Shown: in pieces, positions 63,101 to 64,000 of the stretch
How the letters are laid out: the number at the start of each line of letters is the position of its first letter
Position numbering within the stretch: the stretch's first letter is position 1
Assembly (NCBI RefSeq): GCF_013409935.1
Contig: NZ_JACCCO010000002.1
Coordinates: 372,001-436,000 of the forward strand
From: Streptosporangium sandarakinum
GTDB taxonomy: Bacteria > Actinomycetota > Actinomycetes > Streptosporangiales > Streptosporangiaceae
Length of the DNA stretch: 64,000 nt
Direction: 5' to 3'
Notes under the pieces: generated by a model
Seen by the model: the letters and a program-made list of their open reading frames with translations, nothing else
Databases searched by the model: none
What the model was told of the DNA's origin: nothing
Program-made: the position numbers and the translations under genes

Positions 63101-63478
63101 CCATCGCCCCGCCACCACCTGATCATCGCCCAGCCAACGTCCGGCCACCGTCTGACCACCACCCGGCCGCCGTCCGACCACCACCCGGCCGCCGTCCGAC
63201 CATCGCCCGACCACCGCCGGGCCATCGTCCGGCCGCCGTCTGACCACCATCCGGCCGCCGCCGGGAAGGCCGGGCATCCGGCCGGTGTCGCATCGCCCGG
63301 CCGCGACCGCCGAGCCCGCCGCGACGCCGGCGCCGCCCTCCCGTCACCCTCGCCCCGCTCGCGGGCACCACCGGGACATCCGTCTGTCTCCGCCGGACCC
63401 TGTCGGGGTCGCGCGGTAGCTTTGGGGCTGCCCACAGGGCCGCCCGCCCCGGCTGCCCGTCCCGAGGAAAGAGAGACC
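63101..63478. repeat. Minisatellite-bearing intergenic region before tex
   Basis: Between about 63110 and 63256 the DNA consists of degenerate repeats of CCGTCCGACCACCACCCGGCCG-type units, about 22 bases long. At least four copies are recognisable, including two near-identical neighbours at about 63155-63200. No gene is supported. The remainder up to 63478 is GC-rich, with TAGCTT (about 63418) as a possible -10 box for tex. Confidence 0.65.
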
Positions 63479-64000
63479 GTGACCACGTCAATTCATCAGC
63501 GGATCGCCGACGAGCTGGGTGTGCGCGAGCGGCAGGTACAGGCGGCCGTGGAGTTGCTCGACGGCGGCGCCACGGTGCCGTTCATCGCCCGTTACCGCAA
63601 GGAGGTCACGGGGGCGCTCGACGACACGCAGCTGCGCACGCTGGAGGAGCGGCTGCGCTACCTTCGGGAGCTGGAGGACCGGCGGGCCGCGATCCTGGAG
63701 TCGATCCGTTCCCAGGGCAAGCTCGACGACGCCCTTGAGGCGCAGATCGTCGCGGCCGACTCCAAGGCCCGCCTGGAGGACATCTACCTCCCCTACAAGC
63801 CCAAGCGGCGGACCAAGGCGCAGATCGCCCGCGAGGCCGGTCTCGAACCGCTCGCCGACGGCCTGCTCGCCGACCCGTCCGTCGACCCGCAGGCCGCCGC
63901 CGCGGCCTTCGTCGGCGAGGGGGTGCCCGACGCCGCCGCCGCGCTGGACGGGGCGCGGGCGATCCTCGTCGAACGGTTCGCCGAGGACGCCGACCTGGTC
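63479..64000 (+). CDS. tex: Tex-family transcription accessory protein (3' end cut by window)
   Basis: The first 174 residues of a Tex homologue, starting at GTG 63479 after GAGGAAAGAGAG. The N-terminal signature [30 protein letters not shown] and [19 protein letters not shown] are strongly conserved in Tex. Full-length proteins (about 770-800 residues) continue with YqgF, helix-hairpin-helix and S1 RNA-binding domains, all outside the window. Confidence 0.93.
   Translation, partial: MTTSIHQRIADELGVRERQVQAAVELLDGGATVPFIARYRKEVTGALDDTQLRTLEERLRYLRELEDRRAAILESIRSQGKLDDALEAQIVAADSKARLEDIYLPYKPKRRTKAQIAREAGLEPLADGLLADPSVDPQAAAAAFVGEGVPDAAAALDGARAILVERFAEDADLV

Noticed and set aside
63110-63256. 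A CRISPR array
   Set aside because: Units are short, adjacent and degenerate, with no unique spacers of constant length and no cas genes.

Overview
This is high-GC actinomycete chromosome: third-position GC bias, many GTG starts, ATGA-type translational coupling, TetR regulators, a Ser/Thr kinase, an F420-type nitroreductase domain, and secreted cellulose-active proteins. The style fits Streptosporangiales (Streptosporangium or Nonomuraea-like), but I infer the family and have not shown it. I saw no tRNA, rRNA, CRISPR array, IS element or prophage.

Layout. 1-5.8 kb: a minus-strand oligopeptide-type ABC importer operon ending in a luciferase-like flavin oxidoreductase cut by the window edge. 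6-7.5 kb: a DUF4132-like gene with an in-frame amber codon and a small partner. 7.7-11.6 kb: treZ-malQ (trehalose and alpha-glucan metabolism), with malQ running into a decayed gene. 11.9-15.5 kb: a two-component system, then a TetR gene and a dehydrogenase that share an operator motif. 15.6-18.1 kb: tenA under a TPP riboswitch, overlapping a membrane glycosyltransferase. 18-26 kb: a nitroreductase-hemerythrin fusion, sirtuin, CapA/acyltransferase pair, OsmC protein and Ser/Thr kinase.

26.2-37.1 kb is the most distinctive region. A four-EF-hand protein is followed by a four-gene, translationally coupled operon: an iterative type I PKS of the 6-methylsalicylate-synthase layout (KS-AT-TH/DH-KR-ACP), a PaaK/LuxE-like acyl-activating enzyme, a LuxC-like acyl reductase and a cytochrome P450. 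The simplest reading is synthesis of an aromatic acid, its activation and reduction to an aldehyde, then oxidation: a small biosynthetic cluster whose combination I do not recognise.

37-44 kb: glycerol uptake (glpF-glpK), a second P450, a 2H phosphoesterase, a secreted SGNH hydrolase and an XRE-type regulator. 44.4-48 kb: a probable inducible streptogramin-type resistance module, with a TetR repressor, a perfect 24-bp palindrome, an ABC-F protein apparently starting at CTG, and a Vgb-type lyase. 48-53 kb: small proteins, a P-loop-less uridine-kinase-like protein, a stand-alone CBM48 protein, acetate kinase and a STAS protein. 53-56.3 kb: a sugar ABC importer whose binding-protein gene has an in-frame TGA. 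56.4-60 kb: HAD and GNAT proteins, an AA10 LPMO with CBM2, and a free CBM2 lipoprotein. 60-64 kb: a TetR regulator, a cysteine-free L33, a ribbon-helix-helix protein behind a GACGTC repeat array, a DUF4097 protein carrying the same motif as a palindrome, and the start of tex.
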